In this document: positions 1 through 8,807 of the stretch, piece by piece | Layout of the letters: each line of letters starts with the position of its first letter | Numbering within the stretch: position 1 is the stretch's first letter | DNA from: JAAYAY01 sp964429355 | GTDB lineage: Bacteria; Planctomycetota; Planctomycetia; Pirellulales; Thermoguttaceae | Reading direction: 5' to 3' | Length of the DNA stretch: 36,576 nucleotides | Assembly (NCBI GenBank): GCA_964429355.1 | Contig: CAYSCH010000043.1 | Location: 1 to 36,576 of the forward strand | Position numbers and translations under genes: made by a program | The notes under the pieces: generated by a model | Seen by the model: the letters and a program-made list of their open reading frames with translations, nothing else | What the model was told of the DNA's origin: nothing | The model's database searches: none

Positions 1-501
1 AAACACGGGGTCGTCGTAAATCGGCTCCCAAAAAGGCCCTTCCGGATCGACACCCTTCCCGACCGTAAAATTGTTCCCCTTGGCCCCCGCGGCCTCGACC
101 CACCTGGGCGTGGCGTAACGCATCCAGCTCTCCGACGAGCTCACGCGAAACGCCACCCGCTTGCCCTTGGCGATCCAACGCTGGGCCGGCGTATCGACCA
201 CCGACCAGTCGAACCGTCCTTCCTCCGGCTCCAGAAACGACCAGGGCAGGCGCAGGTACACCGTCGAAAGCCCGGGAAAATCGTCGAGCGTGTCCGACGG
301 TTCCAGTTTCGATCCGTAGTTGGCGATGATGTTCGAGTAGAAGTGCATCGTCCATCCCATGTCGGGATTGACGAGCGCCTGCCCGTTATCTGCCGGCCGG
401 ACCGTCACCCGCTCCGGTTCCGCGGCCGTGAGCGTGGATGCAAGCGACCAGCAGAGCACGGCCCCCAGGATGACCCGACCAGCTCGGAAGTCATGACTCA
501 T
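1..501 (-). CDS. Secreted TIM-barrel glycosidase-like protein (5' part, runs off left edge)
   Basis: The first 167 residues of a secreted protein are visible; the rest lies beyond the window. The start ATG at 501 is preceded by GGAAAGGA at good spacing, and residues 1-27 form a signal peptide ending near LTAAEP. The mature part carries NPDMGWTMHFY, a run reading YLRLPWSFLEPEEGRFDW, and then KGKRVAFRVSSSESW. This is the pattern of beta-strand 1 and 2 of GH42/GH5-like or DUF4832-type TIM-barrel proteins, where a residue set around 'W..LEP.EG.FDW' lines the substrate cleft. The catalytic acids would lie further downstream, so activity cannot be judged. It is the third gene in the same direction after the isomerase and ceramidase-like genes, which suggests a shared sugar or glycolipid degradation operon (inference). 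The exact family is uncertain. Confidence 0.7.
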   Translation of the reverse strand, partial: MSHDFRAGRVILGAVLCWSLASTLTAAEPERVTVRPADNGQALVNPDMGWTMHFYSNIIANYGSKLEPSDTLDDFPGLSTVYLRLPWSFLEPEEGRFDWSVVDTPAQRWIAKGKRVAFRVSSSESWMRYATPRWVEAAGAKGNNFTVGKGVDPEGPFWEPIYDDPVF

Positions 502-739
502 GGCTGCGTTCCTTTCCAGTCTTCCCGCAGGGCCGGATGGCATCGATTGCCTCCTGCCCTGACAGGCCCTTCGTGCAACGATCGAAGTCCGTTCGGTCCG
601 CGCGACCAGCTCCGGACGCGGAAAGCCTCGCTCGCAAACGAAGCCGCCGTGCTCCCAGCTTGTCGCAGAGTATCACAACGACGTTGGGAGGCACTGCCGG
701 CTTCTGCCCTTCCGATCCCGGAGCAGGTATCGCCGCCAT
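491..739 (-). pseudogene. Possible remnant of a sulfatase N-terminus
   Basis: This 82-codon frame starts 8 bases after the ceramidase-like stop codon and contains PPNVVVILCDKLGARRL, which resembles the first strand and metal-binding 'PNVVVILxDDLG' signature of formylglycine sulfatases. The second Asp of the metal pair is Lys here. Nothing sulfatase-like follows in any of the three frames: there is no C-x-P-x-R site, and the frame runs into the start of the downstream glycosidase gene. It could be a decayed sulfatase or a chance match of about a dozen residues. I favour a remnant only weakly. Confidence 0.2.
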
Positions 740-747
740 CGGGCTTT

Positions 748-2214
748 TTACTCTTTGGCGCCGGCCCAGAGCGAGTCGATCAGTTCCACCGTCTTGTCCA
801 CCAGGACTTGCCCGCCTTCCGGACCGACGAGGTTGCTGTGAACGATGGCACTGTAGTGACCGCCGGCAACCGCCCGAGCCGTGGGGAGATAGGTGCCGGG
901 CCCGACGAGTTGAACCACAAACGTCTGCTCGGCCTTGCTCCGTCCTTTGATCTGGATTCCGTAATCGGCGAACAGTTCAAACTGGTTGGTGCAGATAACC
1001 GCGTCGCCGATCCGCACCACATGCATCTCCATTTCCAGAACCGGGTTCGGATCGGCCTTCTGCTTTTCGAAGCGTTCGACGGTCTCTTCGTACCACTGCA
1101 GCCTTCTGAGCTCGCTGTCGGTCGCCTTCGGATCTTTTTCGATCCTTGCTGCCGCCTGATCGCAGCCCGCCTTCGCCTCGGCAAACTCAGCCTCGGTGAC
1201 CACGCGCATGGGAAGCTTGATCGTCGCAACTTGGTGCACCAGCGGCACATCGGCATGGCGATCGTCCTTGACCACAGCATAGATATCGTCGACCGCTGCA
1301 ACAACCCGACGGGCGATCTCGTCGAGCCGCTCCAGTCCTCGGAGCCGCCGCATCCGCTCCTCCGCCGCTGTGCGGTACATCAGGTGGGGAGACTGATCGC
1401 CGGCCGCCCCGATCAGGCCGACCACGCACAGGTCCTGGCCATACCGCTGGCGCAGAGCCTCCCGCACCGGGTGCCAGTAGTCGGCGTTGACAGCCCCGTG
1501 CGACTCCACCTCCTGGGCCGTGCAGGTAATGTTGACGGCCATCGCAAGGAGCTTGCCTTCCGCATTCCAGAGGAACATCGCGCCAACATCATGGTCCTCG
1601 TAGCCCTCCAGACCGCGGAAGTCCGGCCCGTTTGTCGGACCATACATTTGCGCGGTGCCATCGGCATAGACGGCACGGCGGTTGTAGCCGACCACGGCGT
1701 GTCCGAGCCCCCAGGTCACGCTCCCGGGAACTCGACTCCGCCAGGCCTTCACGATCGCCTCCGCCACCCGTCCGGCAAAGAACTGCTGGTACTCCTCCAC
1801 CGATACCACGCCCTCGCCTGGCAGCTTCCAGAACCCGCCGCGAAGCTCCGGCGCGGTGTGGGTATGGGTAGCTGCCAGGAAGATCTTAGCCACGTCGAAA
1901 TCGGCAGCCGCTGCGCGGACCTTGTCGCGAACCATCTCGAGCACTTCCGTCGGGATGCCGATCACGTCGCAGGAAACAATCACCGCCACGTCGAGCGACT
2001 GACCTGCCTGGCGCGACTCAATGACCACAGCGTTTGCCGTGAGCGGCGATTCCACGCCCGTCGAAATCCGCAGATGGAACTGCCCGGAAAGCGGCGCCGG
2101 CCCTTCAGGCGTGATCTCGGCACTGGCCGCCCCTACGTACAACTCGGCCGCCGACAGGCTGCCCGAAGCGATCATTGCGACCGCCGCAATAACCAGACAC
2201 AGACGTGACACCAT
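748..2214 (-). CDS. Secreted neutral/alkaline ceramidase-like protein
   Basis: This is a 488-residue secreted protein with the N-terminal domain of the neutral/alkaline non-lysosomal ceramidase family. I start it at the internal ATG (2214) because GGAGAAGGAA sits just upstream and residues 1-23 then form a clean signal peptide ending at LSAAE. Supporting motifs are YVGAASAEITPEG (about residues 26-38), the zinc-ligand run ATHTHTAP (115-122), and GAAGDQSPH, where family members carry the nucleophilic Ser in G-D-x-S-P. The family hydrolyses the amide bond of ceramides, but planctomycetes encode many such proteins and the true substrate may differ. The protein is shorter than full ceramidases (about 650-750 residues) because it lacks the C-terminal immunoglobulin-like domain. 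It lies 34 bases after the isomerase-like gene, so the two are probably co-transcribed. Confidence 0.85.
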   Translation of the reverse strand: MVSRLCLVIAAVAMIASGSLSAAELYVGAASAEITPEGPAPLSGQFHLRISTGVESPLTANAVVIESRQAGQSLDVAVIVSCDVIGIPTEVLEMVRDKVRAAAADFDVAKIFLAATHTHTAPELRGGFWKLPGEGVVSVEEYQQFFAGRVAEAIVKAWRSRVPGSVTWGLGHAVVGYNRRAVYADGTAQMYGPTNGPDFRGLEGYEDHDVGAMFLWNAEGKLLAMAVNITCTAQEVESHGAVNADYWHPVREALRQRYGQDLCVVGLIGAAGDQSPHLMYRTAAEERMRRLRGLERLDEIARRVVAAVDDIYAVVKDDRHADVPLVHQVATIKLPMRVVTEAEFAEAKAGCDQAAARIEKDPKATDSELRRLQWYEETVERFEKQKADPNPVLEMEMHVVRIGDAVICTNQFELFADYGIQIKGRSKAEQTFVVQLVGPGTYLPTARAVAGGHYSAIVHSNLVGPEGGQVLVDKTVELIDSLWAGAKE

Positions 2215-2248
2215 GGTTCCTTCTCCCTCGCGCAACTGGAGACAGCCA

Positions 2249-3076
2249 TCACACGAACTTGCTCAAATGTTGCAGGCTCTTGTCCGCCTGGACGGGCGTG
2301 CCGCATTCCACACTGAAAACGATATCCCGCGGGCACTTGTCCTGCACGGTCTTGACGATGCGGTCCCAATCCAGCACTCCGTCGCCGCAGGCGCAACCCA
2401 CTGGCGTGCCGGTGACCTTGCCCCGTTCCGCGTCCGCGTGTTCCACCGAGATGTCCTTCGCATGAAGATGGACCAACCGCGAGGCCACGCGGTCAAGCCA
2501 GGCATAGACGTCCTGGCCGGCCAGGTACGCGTTGCCCGTATCAAGGTTGATGCCAATCGACGGCGACTTGACGAGGTCGTAGATCCGATCCAGGCCTTCC
2601 GGGGTCTTGGAGTACTGGGCATGGGGCTCCAGGCCGATCTTCACTCCCCGCCGCTCGGCAATGAAGGCCGCTTCCTGCAGGGTGTACTTGATCAGCACGA
2701 AGTCCTCTTCTTCGGTGGTCCACTTTGCCTTGATCCCCTCATCCGTATTGACCACCGGCACCCCAATCTCGGCGGCAACGCGGATGGCGAGCTTGATGTA
2801 CTCGCCGTGTGCGTCGGGGCGGCCCAGCGGCCCGTGGCCCTGAAGCCCGGAGATCTTCAATCCCGCCTTGTCGCAAGCCTCCTTGATGCGGAACGGATCG
2901 TCGAACATCGAGACCGTGTGGAAGTAGCCGGCTTCGCTCATCAGTTCGCGGCCGAAGTGGATCATCGGCTCGAACCACTTGTAGCCCATCTTGGCAGCCT
3001 GTTCGACCGCCCACTCGAAAGGCTTGTCGCTGCTTCTGGAGAATTCCGCATTCAGTCCCACATAGACCGCTCCCAT
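2249..3076 (-). CDS. Sugar phosphate isomerase/epimerase-like TIM-barrel enzyme
   Basis: This is a 275-residue cytoplasmic protein of the xylose-isomerase-like TIM-barrel family (AP endonuclease 2 / IolE / tagatose-epimerase group). AAAGGAG lies six bases before the ATG, which fixes the start. The metal-binding barrel residues are visible in order: GLEPHAQY (metal Glu), NLDTGN (metal Asp), HLHAKD (His/Asp pair) and SVECG (last metal Glu). Members isomerise or epimerise sugars, inositols or keto-acids; the specific substrate cannot be read from sequence. There is no signal peptide, so it acts inside the cell, unlike most sugar genes in this window. It is the promoter-proximal gene of a likely three-gene minus-strand operon with the ceramidase-like protein and the edge glycosidase. 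Confidence 0.88.
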   Translation of the reverse strand: MGAVYVGLNAEFSRSSDKPFEWAVEQAAKMGYKWFEPMIHFGRELMSEAGYFHTVSMFDDPFRIKEACDKAGLKISGLQGHGPLGRPDAHGEYIKLAIRVAAEIGVPVVNTDEGIKAKWTTEEEDFVLIKYTLQEAAFIAERRGVKIGLEPHAQYSKTPEGLDRIYDLVKSPSIGINLDTGNAYLAGQDVYAWLDRVASRLVHLHAKDISVEHADAERGKVTGTPVGCACGDGVLDWDRIVKTVQDKCPRDIVFSVECGTPVQADKSLQHLSKFV

Positions 3077-3412
3077 TTCCTCGCTCCTTTCGCATCTCGG
3101 TCGAATCCACAGGCCCTCTCTTGCGATGGGCCTCCACTGCCCAAGATTGTGGAGTCTCGGGCGGCGAAAAGCAATTGCAGAATGTCACAATTGGCTTACG
3201 CTTTTTTCTCGCCCTGCACCGCTGGACCCGACCGACTGCACGCGCCGGCGAACAACAGGCCCGGACGGGCAGTCTCGGAGCTGGCATCCCGGTCCGCAGA
3301 ACAAAAGGCCTTCTGCCTTGACGGATCGGGTTGGCGTCAGCGGGTGTTACCAGGTCCGCGCCAATCACTGGAAGAGGAGGCTCGCCGGGCGATCTCTGCG
3401 GCCTGGCCGGCC
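3077..3412. other. Gene-free stretch upstream of the isomerase-like gene
   Basis: These 336 bases hold no convincing gene. They separate the end of the helicase-like gene from the ribosome binding site of the isomerase-like gene on the same strand, so the promoter of the three-gene operon probably lies here. No good -35/-10 pair and no hairpin with a T-run were found. Confidence 0.5.
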
Positions 3413-4864
3413 TCAGGCAATCGATTGGAACACGCAATCGCCGGAGATGAGCTCCCCGATCGGCAGGGCATTGGAGATGGCGTTGGAGACGTCCTGCAAA
3501 GCGTACATACGGCAAGCGCTGGTCCGATTGATGCGGCCAAAGCGGCCTTCCAGGGCGACCATCTGCGAACGGCTCGCCGGCAGATCGTAGTGAACCACAT
3601 GTTTGACGCGATTCAGATCGCTCTCCTCGCCGAGGGAACCCGGTGTGGCCAGCAGGATTCCGCCACTGAGTGCGAAATCTTTCATGGCCAGTTGGCGATC
3701 GGCGTAACTGAAGCTTCCATTGATCGCAATAGAAAAGCGGCCGATATCCGCCAGGGCCTTGTGGAGGTAGGTCACCGTCTCCGCGAAGGAACAGAGCACA
3801 CAGATCCCGCCCGGACGCCCGTTCGACAGCTCATCGAGGAGCGTCAACAGGCAGGCAAGCTTCGAGTCGGACCCGATTTGCTGAAAGGCCTCAAACGACT
3901 CCCGGACGAATCGGAGGTACGATGTACGGGCCTCCGGTGAGAAACTCAACTTGGGAACGTCCTCCACCTCGGTCGGATCTCCATGCTGCGTTTCCGATCT
4001 GGTCGACAACTCGTGCAGTGAGGCTCTGCTCAGTTTCCTGCCCATAATCTCGAGGGTACGGCGGGCGGCGTCGGGGCTCGAGGCAGCGCGTCGCGCCAAT
4101 AGTTCGGTCTCAAAATGAAACGGGCCGTCGCTCGAGCAGGATTGTCCAAGCTGCTCATGCAGCAGGTTCAGGAAGTAGACCTCCGAATCACTGCGAGCGT
4201 ACTCGAGAACCCTCCAGCAGATCGGCGCCAGTTCAATCGTGTTGCCGTCCCAGTCAACGAGGTCCCCCGACCAATCGGTGACATGGAAATCGGGTAGTGG
4301 AGCCGCCGAGTCTTCGCCGTCGAACTCCAGCGGCGAGGCGGCGATCAACAAGGACCGGCTGATTCGGCCATTGGCGAGCATCTGGCGGTAAAGATCGAGC
4401 GGTTGACAGCGGCTGTGCGTCTGGACTTCGGCCAGGATCACCATGTCCCAATCGCTGGACGCAAGCCAGTCGCGTACATCGGCTCGCGTGGCTGTATCGC
4501 AAGGAATAACGGCCACCGTCGGCTCCGACTCGTCCACTCCACTGGCCGGTGCTCCGGAGACTGGATCGCGGAAAGCTGTCCCATACAGGAGCTTCACGGG
4601 AATCGTCGACACGAACTGCTCGAGCCGGGCTCGCCACAACATGCAGAACGCTGAGGGGGCGATCACCAGGACCCGCCGCGCGTCCCCATGTTCCGCCATG
4701 AACTGGACGATCCGGCTGGCGATAAGCACCTTTCCAAGTCCGGCAGGCGTGAGCAGTAGATGATGGGACTCGGAGTCCTCGGCAAGGAAGTCTGCGGCAA
4801 GTTCGGCCTGGTAAGCATGACATCCCCATTTCCGGAACGTCCCAAGAATCGTCTCGCGTGTCAT
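3413..4864 (-). CDS. SNF2/DEAD-type helicase-like protein with degenerate ATPase motifs
   Basis: This 483-residue protein has the layout of a two-domain superfamily 2 helicase. Residues 16-27 (HAYQAELAADFL) resemble a Q-type motif; TPAGLGKV (39-46) sits at Walker A, with Val where Thr/Ser is required; RVLVIAPSAF (64-73) is motif Ia; LAEVQTH (144-150) sits at motif II, with Ala in place of the catalytic Asp of DExx; LLIAASP (172-178) is motif III. The second domain has LLATPGSLGEESDLN, HVVHYDLP and EGRFGRINR (439-447), matching motifs V and VI with intact arginines. Both magnesium-coordinating positions are altered, so ATP hydrolysis is doubtful, while the fold seems preserved over full length without frameshifts. 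The best relatives are probably HepA/RapA-like SNF2 proteins (inference). The SD before 4864 is weak (GGGGATCC). No restriction or defence partner lies beside it. Confidence 0.72.
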   Translation of the reverse strand: MTRETILGTFRKWGCHAYQAELAADFLAEDSESHHLLLTPAGLGKVLIASRIVQFMAEHGDARRVLVIAPSAFCMLWRARLEQFVSTIPVKLLYGTAFRDPVSGAPASGVDESEPTVAVIPCDTATRADVRDWLASSDWDMVILAEVQTHSRCQPLDLYRQMLANGRISRSLLIAASPLEFDGEDSAAPLPDFHVTDWSGDLVDWDGNTIELAPICWRVLEYARSDSEVYFLNLLHEQLGQSCSSDGPFHFETELLARRAASSPDAARRTLEIMGRKLSRASLHELSTRSETQHGDPTEVEDVPKLSFSPEARTSYLRFVRESFEAFQQIGSDSKLACLLTLLDELSNGRPGGICVLCSFAETVTYLHKALADIGRFSIAINGSFSYADRQLAMKDFALSGGILLATPGSLGEESDLNRVKHVVHYDLPASRSQMVALEGRFGRINRTSACRMYALQDVSNAISNALPIGELISGDCVFQSIA

Positions 4865-5339
4865 AGAGGATCCCCGTTCGATGTTCTCTTGGCGTGGATT
4901 GGGTCGCCTTGTCGCTCCCGCCGGCCTGGCACCGCCTATCTTGTCATGAGTATACGAACCCAGTGTATCGTCTTTTTCCCAAACAATCCACCTGGGAAAC
5001 GGCTCGAATACCCTTAGACAACACCATCTCTAGCCTTAACCGGCCGGTATCGACAGGCCGGCGATCGGACACGTCGGTCAATTGTGCCCAGGTCGCCCAT
5101 GACGATTGGATCAGAATAAGTGGACCGACTACGGATCTGCGGGCCGTTTATCATGGAGCAAGCCTGGAGTTCCGGTCCGTACGTCACCCGTTTCGATCCG
5201 ACAAAAACAATCGGGACAGGTTTCATGTCCTCAAAACACGGATGCGAACGACCAGCCATCGCGGCTCCAACCTCGCTCAAACACGCAACCGATAGCCATT
5301 CTTGTGGGGGGATTCTGAACACAGCGTCTGCAGGAGACG
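4865..5339. other. Gene-free stretch between the helicase-like gene and the MogA-like remnant
   Basis: These 475 bases contain only short frames with no recognisable product. A TATACT hexamer read on the minus strand (4949-4954) could be a -10 element for the helicase-like gene, but no matching -35 was seen. All three plus frames just upstream of 5340 were read for the missing first part of the MogA-like gene, without success. Confidence 0.4.
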
Positions 5340-5792
5340 ATGGATGCGCACGTCTATGCGACTGAGATCCTGCCCGACGAGGCCCCCGGCATCATCGAAA
5401 GGTTGCAGCCTTACAGCGGGGGCCACTCGATCGACCTGATCCTGACAACAGGCGGCACGGGATTCTCGCCTCGCGATGTTACGCCCGAGGCCACGCGGAC
5501 CGTCGTCGAGCGACTGCCCCCAGGACTGGACGAAGCGATGCGAGCCGCGTCTCTTCCCAAAACACCGCGGGCTATGCTCTCGCGTACCTGCTCGGGCATT
5601 CGCGCCTCCACACTGATTGTGAACCTGCCCGGTTCTCAACGCGTGGCCCAGGAGAACCTCGACGCAATCCTCCCCACCTTCCCGCATGCTCTCGCGACGC
5701 TTCGAGGCGACACGATCGACTGTGGTCGTGTCCAAGAGGCGAACCCATTCCATGTTCGAAATGCTCTCCATCCTTGCCGCCTGCCGATGTAG
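5340..5792 (+). pseudogene. 5'-truncated MoaB/MogA-family molybdopterin protein
   Basis: The 150-codon frame matches the MoaB/MogA family, which adenylates molybdopterin during molybdenum cofactor synthesis. Visible motifs are YATEILPDE, the nucleotide/MPT loop LILTTGGTGFSPRDVTPEAT, the run PGLDEAMRAASL, SRTCSGIR and TLIVNLPGS. Family members are about 165-180 residues and begin with 30-40 residues containing 'SDR.S.G...D.SGP'. Here the recognisable homology begins almost at the first codon, and that N-terminal strand and loop are missing. The same frame is closed by TGA at 5316-5318, and the other frames upstream do not supply the missing part. An AGGAG lies only three bases before the ATG, so translation of the fragment is possible. 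No other molybdenum cofactor gene is near. I judge it a decayed gene, though a short functional variant cannot be excluded. Confidence 0.6.
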
Positions 5793-5993
5793 TGGATTGG
5801 GAAGTGCGACCCTGTTGGAAGGGCCGATTGTCGGCACCAGGTTTCACGAGTGATGCGAGACGCTTCCGCCGGCCGAACTGACACAAGGACCACAAATGGA
5901 TCGCCAGACAACAAAAGCAGTCACTACTGTGCCCCTGGCAGACCGGATACAATGCGACGGGATGGTCATTCTACGAGGGACAGGGAACCTGCG

Positions 5994-6929
5994 ATGAGAG
6001 CATGGATGTTGTTCATGGGATCGCTGCTGGCGGTTGGGTTGCCGGGTTGCGGGGAGAAGCCGGCCCCGAGTGTCGAGCCCGTGCCGTTGGTTGTCTCTGA
6101 ACCAGCGGCCGAGCCCGAGCCAGTTGAGCAACCTGCGGCAATCACCGGCGAGACAGAACAGATTTCACCCGGTTCGCAAGGTGGGCAAGAGGCGGCTGTC
6201 GCGGCCATTGAGGAGTTGGGGGGCGAGGTCCGGTATGATGAGAAGAGTCGGGAAAGGGGGATAATACACGTCGACTTTTACGGACCGCGATTAACCGATG
6301 CCGACTTGGTACACTTGAAGGGGCTAACGAGCCTTCAACAACTCCACCTCGACGGTACCCAGATCACCGACGCGGGGCTGGCGCATCTTCCGGGGCTGAC
6401 GAACCTCCAGGAGTTGCGGCTCAATGGTACAGGGGTCACCGACGCTGGGCTGGTCTGCCTGCAAGGGCTGCCCCGCCTCCGAATCCTGCGGCTCAGCAAC
6501 ACCCAGGTCAGGGGCGAGGGACTGGAGCACTTGGCGGGGCTGACAGGCCTCCAAGAGCTTTACCTCGACGGCACCCAGATCACGGATGCCGGGCTGGCTC
6601 ACCTCCAAGGGCTGAGGACTATCAGGGGGCTTGTGCTTGCCAAGACTCGGATCACCGACGTGGGGCTCGCGCAACTCGAATCGCTGACTGGTCTCCGGGG
6701 GCTGGTGCTTGCCGAGACGCAGGTTACCGACGCCGGTCTGGAGTATCTCAGAGGATTCGACCACCTCCAATTCCTTGACCTCGATCGCACCCGGATTACA
6801 GACGCTGGGCTCGCGCACCTGAAGCGGCTGACGAATCTCCAGTCGTTGAGCCTCAGCGGTACCCAGGTCACCAATGCCATGGTCGACGATCTCCAGACGG
6901 CACTGCCAGATTGCCGTATTACCCACTGA
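5994..6929 (+). CDS. Leucine-rich-repeat lipoprotein
   Basis: This 311-residue protein is probably membrane-anchored. I choose the ATG at 5994 because AGGGA lies upstream and it gives a short lipoprotein signal peptide ending VGLPGC, with the lipidated Cys at residue 19; Pro at -2 is slightly unusual. A proline/glutamate-rich linker (about 21-65) leads to nine leucine-rich repeats of 24 residues, from about residue 90 to the C-terminus, with consensus TQITDAGLAHLxGLTxLxxL. The repeats are also visible in DNA as a 72-base period. Such repeats form a curved solenoid used for protein binding; the partner is unknown. The 24-residue 'TDAGL' type is very common in planctomycetes. TACAAT at 5948-5953 could be its -10 box, without a clear -35. 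It converges with the sigma factor gene. Confidence 0.85.
   Translation: MRAWMLFMGSLLAVGLPGCGEKPAPSVEPVPLVVSEPAAEPEPVEQPAAITGETEQISPGSQGGQEAAVAAIEELGGEVRYDEKSRERGIIHVDFYGPRLTDADLVHLKGLTSLQQLHLDGTQITDAGLAHLPGLTNLQELRLNGTGVTDAGLVCLQGLPRLRILRLSNTQVRGEGLEHLAGLTGLQELYLDGTQITDAGLAHLQGLRTIRGLVLAKTRITDVGLAQLESLTGLRGLVLAETQVTDAGLEYLRGFDHLQFLDLDRTRITDAGLAHLKRLTNLQSLSLSGTQVTNAMVDDLQTALPDCRITH
6283..6905 (+). repeat. 72-base tandem repeat array encoding leucine-rich repeats
   Basis: About eight and a half imperfect 72-base units encode the 24-residue leucine-rich repeats. The core that recurs in DNA reads roughly ACCCAGATCACCGACGC followed by GGGCTGGCGCACCT. Copies differ mostly at third positions and at solvent-facing codons, so this is a diverged coding repeat, not a recent expansion. 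Confidence 0.75.
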
Positions 6930-7009
6930 GGCGGCCAGCAGAATCGGCGCTACGTTTCAGAAATCCCCCGCCATGGGTGGGAACGTGCTGCCGATGGAAT
7001 GATGAAGGG

Positions 7010-8518
7010 CTAAACATGGGAGGGAAACAGGCCGGCCTGTCCGTCGGCCACGCTCCGCTGCAGGGTCGACCCGCATGCCACGGCAACCGGACGATCGAGG
7101 TAATCGGAAAGCTTGCCCTTGCAGACCGGATGCTGCAGTTTCCGGACCGCCTTGGCCTCGATCTGCCGCACCCGCTCACGGGTGACCGAAAAGATCTTGC
7201 CAACTTCTTCCAGGGTGTGGGAGGAACCGTCGACCAGGCCGTATCGCAGGCGAATGATCTCTCGTTCGCGGTCGCTCAGCGTGCCGAGCACTTCGGTGAT
7301 CCGTTCCTTGAGCGACATATGGTTCGTGTCGTGGAACGGGTCTTCTCGGCGATAGTCCTGGAGAAAATCGCCGAAATAGCGGTTGGTCTGGCCGCCCACG
7401 GGCTGATCGAGTGAGAGGAGTTGGCGGCCCATCTGAAGAGCGCAGTTCGTCTCGTCGATCGTCAGACCGGCTCGTGCCGCTGTCTCCTCGACGCTCGGTT
7501 GCCGCCCATTCTCCTGAATCAGGGTGCGGTTGACCTCGCGGACTCGTTTCATGGTTTCGATCATTTGTGTCGGCACGCGAATGGCCCGGCTCTGACGGGC
7601 AATCGCCTGCGTGATCGCCTGACGAATCCACCAGATGGCGTAGGTTGAGAATCGGCATCCCCGGGTGTGCTGAAACTTATCGACCGCCCGCATCAGGCCC
7701 GTGTTGCCTTCCTGGATCAGGTCGAGAAAGCTCAGCCCGCGATAGCGATAGCGCTTGGCGATCGAGACGACGAGCCGCAAGTTGCCCGCCGAAAGATCTC
7801 GCTTTGCCCTTTCATACACCTCCTGGCACGCAAATACCCTGACCATCCGTCGTCTCAGCGTGAAGGGACTCTCCAGAGTGATCTTCATCAGACAGCGAAG
7901 CTCTCTGCGGGCCTCATCGAGACGGCCGGTTGTGTCGTTCATCCGGTGCAGTTTCTTGAGCTCTTCCGAGAGCATATCCATCCGATGGGAAATCTCCCGA
8001 AGACTGTCCAGGAGAGGCTGGAGCCGCTGGGTCCGCAGGTCAAGCTCTTCTACAAGCTGGACAGCCTTCTGACGACGGCGGACGAGCCGACGGAACGCGT
8101 TACGGCGCTGAGTGGGAGTGTGTGACTTGTTGATCGCCGTGGCGAAGTCTCGGCGATTTGCCTTGAGCAAGCAACGGAGGGTGCGAAGGTTCGACGGAAG
8201 AACCTCCATGATGTGCCGCTTCCGGCGGATGTCGGCCACCGATACGTCGATCGTACGATCCAAACGTGAACGGCCGTCGTGCACCCTGGCCAGAAGCTTG
8301 AAAGCCGCATGGAGGGCGTAGTCCGTCGACAACATGGCATTGCGAAACCGTGCGCGCGATTTCTCGATGCGGATGGCAGCGACATGATCGTCCCTGCGAG
8401 TGAGGAGCGGATTCCTCCCCATCTGGGTCAGATAAATGCGGATCGGATCGTCATTGCCGTGACCGCTGCTGCTCAGATCGACATCGAATTCGTCGAGATC
8501 TCGCAAATTCTTCTCCAT
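7010..8518 (-). CDS. RNA polymerase sigma-70 family factor (RpoD-like, group 1/2)
   Basis: This 502-residue sigma factor directs RNA polymerase to promoters. Region 1.2 is seen at about residues 23-60 (DDPIRIYLTQMG), followed by a long non-conserved helical insert (about 60-240). Region 2 is complete at about 245-316: NLRLVVSIAKRYRYRGL, then DLIQEGNTGLMRAVDKF, then RFSTYAIWWIRQAITQAI. Region 3 follows (KRVREVNRTL...PSVEETAARAGLT), and region 4 (about 412-462) ends in the -35-binding helix-turn-helix TRERVRQIEAKAVRKL. A 40-residue tail follows region 4.2. There is no region 1.1. The start at 8518 is supported by AGAGG upstream at rather long spacing. The intact regions 2.4 and 4.2 predict recognition of standard TTGACA/TATAAT promoters, like the one found before the GH28-like gene. 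Whether it is the primary or an alternative factor cannot be told here. Confidence 0.92.
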   Translation of the reverse strand: MEKNLRDLDEFDVDLSSSGHGNDDPIRIYLTQMGRNPLLTRRDDHVAAIRIEKSRARFRNAMLSTDYALHAAFKLLARVHDGRSRLDRTIDVSVADIRRKRHIMEVLPSNLRTLRCLLKANRRDFATAINKSHTPTQRRNAFRRLVRRRQKAVQLVEELDLRTQRLQPLLDSLREISHRMDMLSEELKKLHRMNDTTGRLDEARRELRCLMKITLESPFTLRRRMVRVFACQEVYERAKRDLSAGNLRLVVSIAKRYRYRGLSFLDLIQEGNTGLMRAVDKFQHTRGCRFSTYAIWWIRQAITQAIARQSRAIRVPTQMIETMKRVREVNRTLIQENGRQPSVEETAARAGLTIDETNCALQMGRQLLSLDQPVGGQTNRYFGDFLQDYRREDPFHDTNHMSLKERITEVLGTLSDREREIIRLRYGLVDGSSHTLEEVGKIFSVTRERVRQIEAKAVRKLQHPVCKGKLSDYLDRPVAVACGSTLQRSVADGQAGLFPSHV

Positions 8519-8807
8519 AACGCCGGGGACCTCTTCATTCCTCCAGATTTGCCGGTATTCAGGGAGAAAACGTGATTCTATTCGGTTACCGGCCCGACGG
8601 CATTCCACCCTCTAACCCGGTGGGGAACGAAAAGCGGTAAGAAGAATATCCATGTTCTCTATCAGCCCAATGGTAAACGAGGCGTGCAGCCCCCCAGAAC
8701 CTCGGTGACATATCCGGCCATCGGGGCGATCAAGAATGCCGCACCCCAGGGTTTGAGAAAGTCCTTCTTCCGAGGTACAGGGCTCGCGTGGCGCCGGGGT
8801 ACGCTCT

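Noticed and set aside
343..3940. Long plus-strand frames (621 and 639 codons) opposite the ceramidase- and isomerase-like genes.
   Set aside because: They are antisense to well-supported genes, lack ribosome sites and domains, and are Arg/His/Pro-rich as expected for shadow frames in GC-rich DNA.
5014..5322. A 102-codon minus-strand frame in the gap before the MogA-like remnant.
   Set aside because: No ribosome site and no recognisable motif; other frames over the same bases look equally random.
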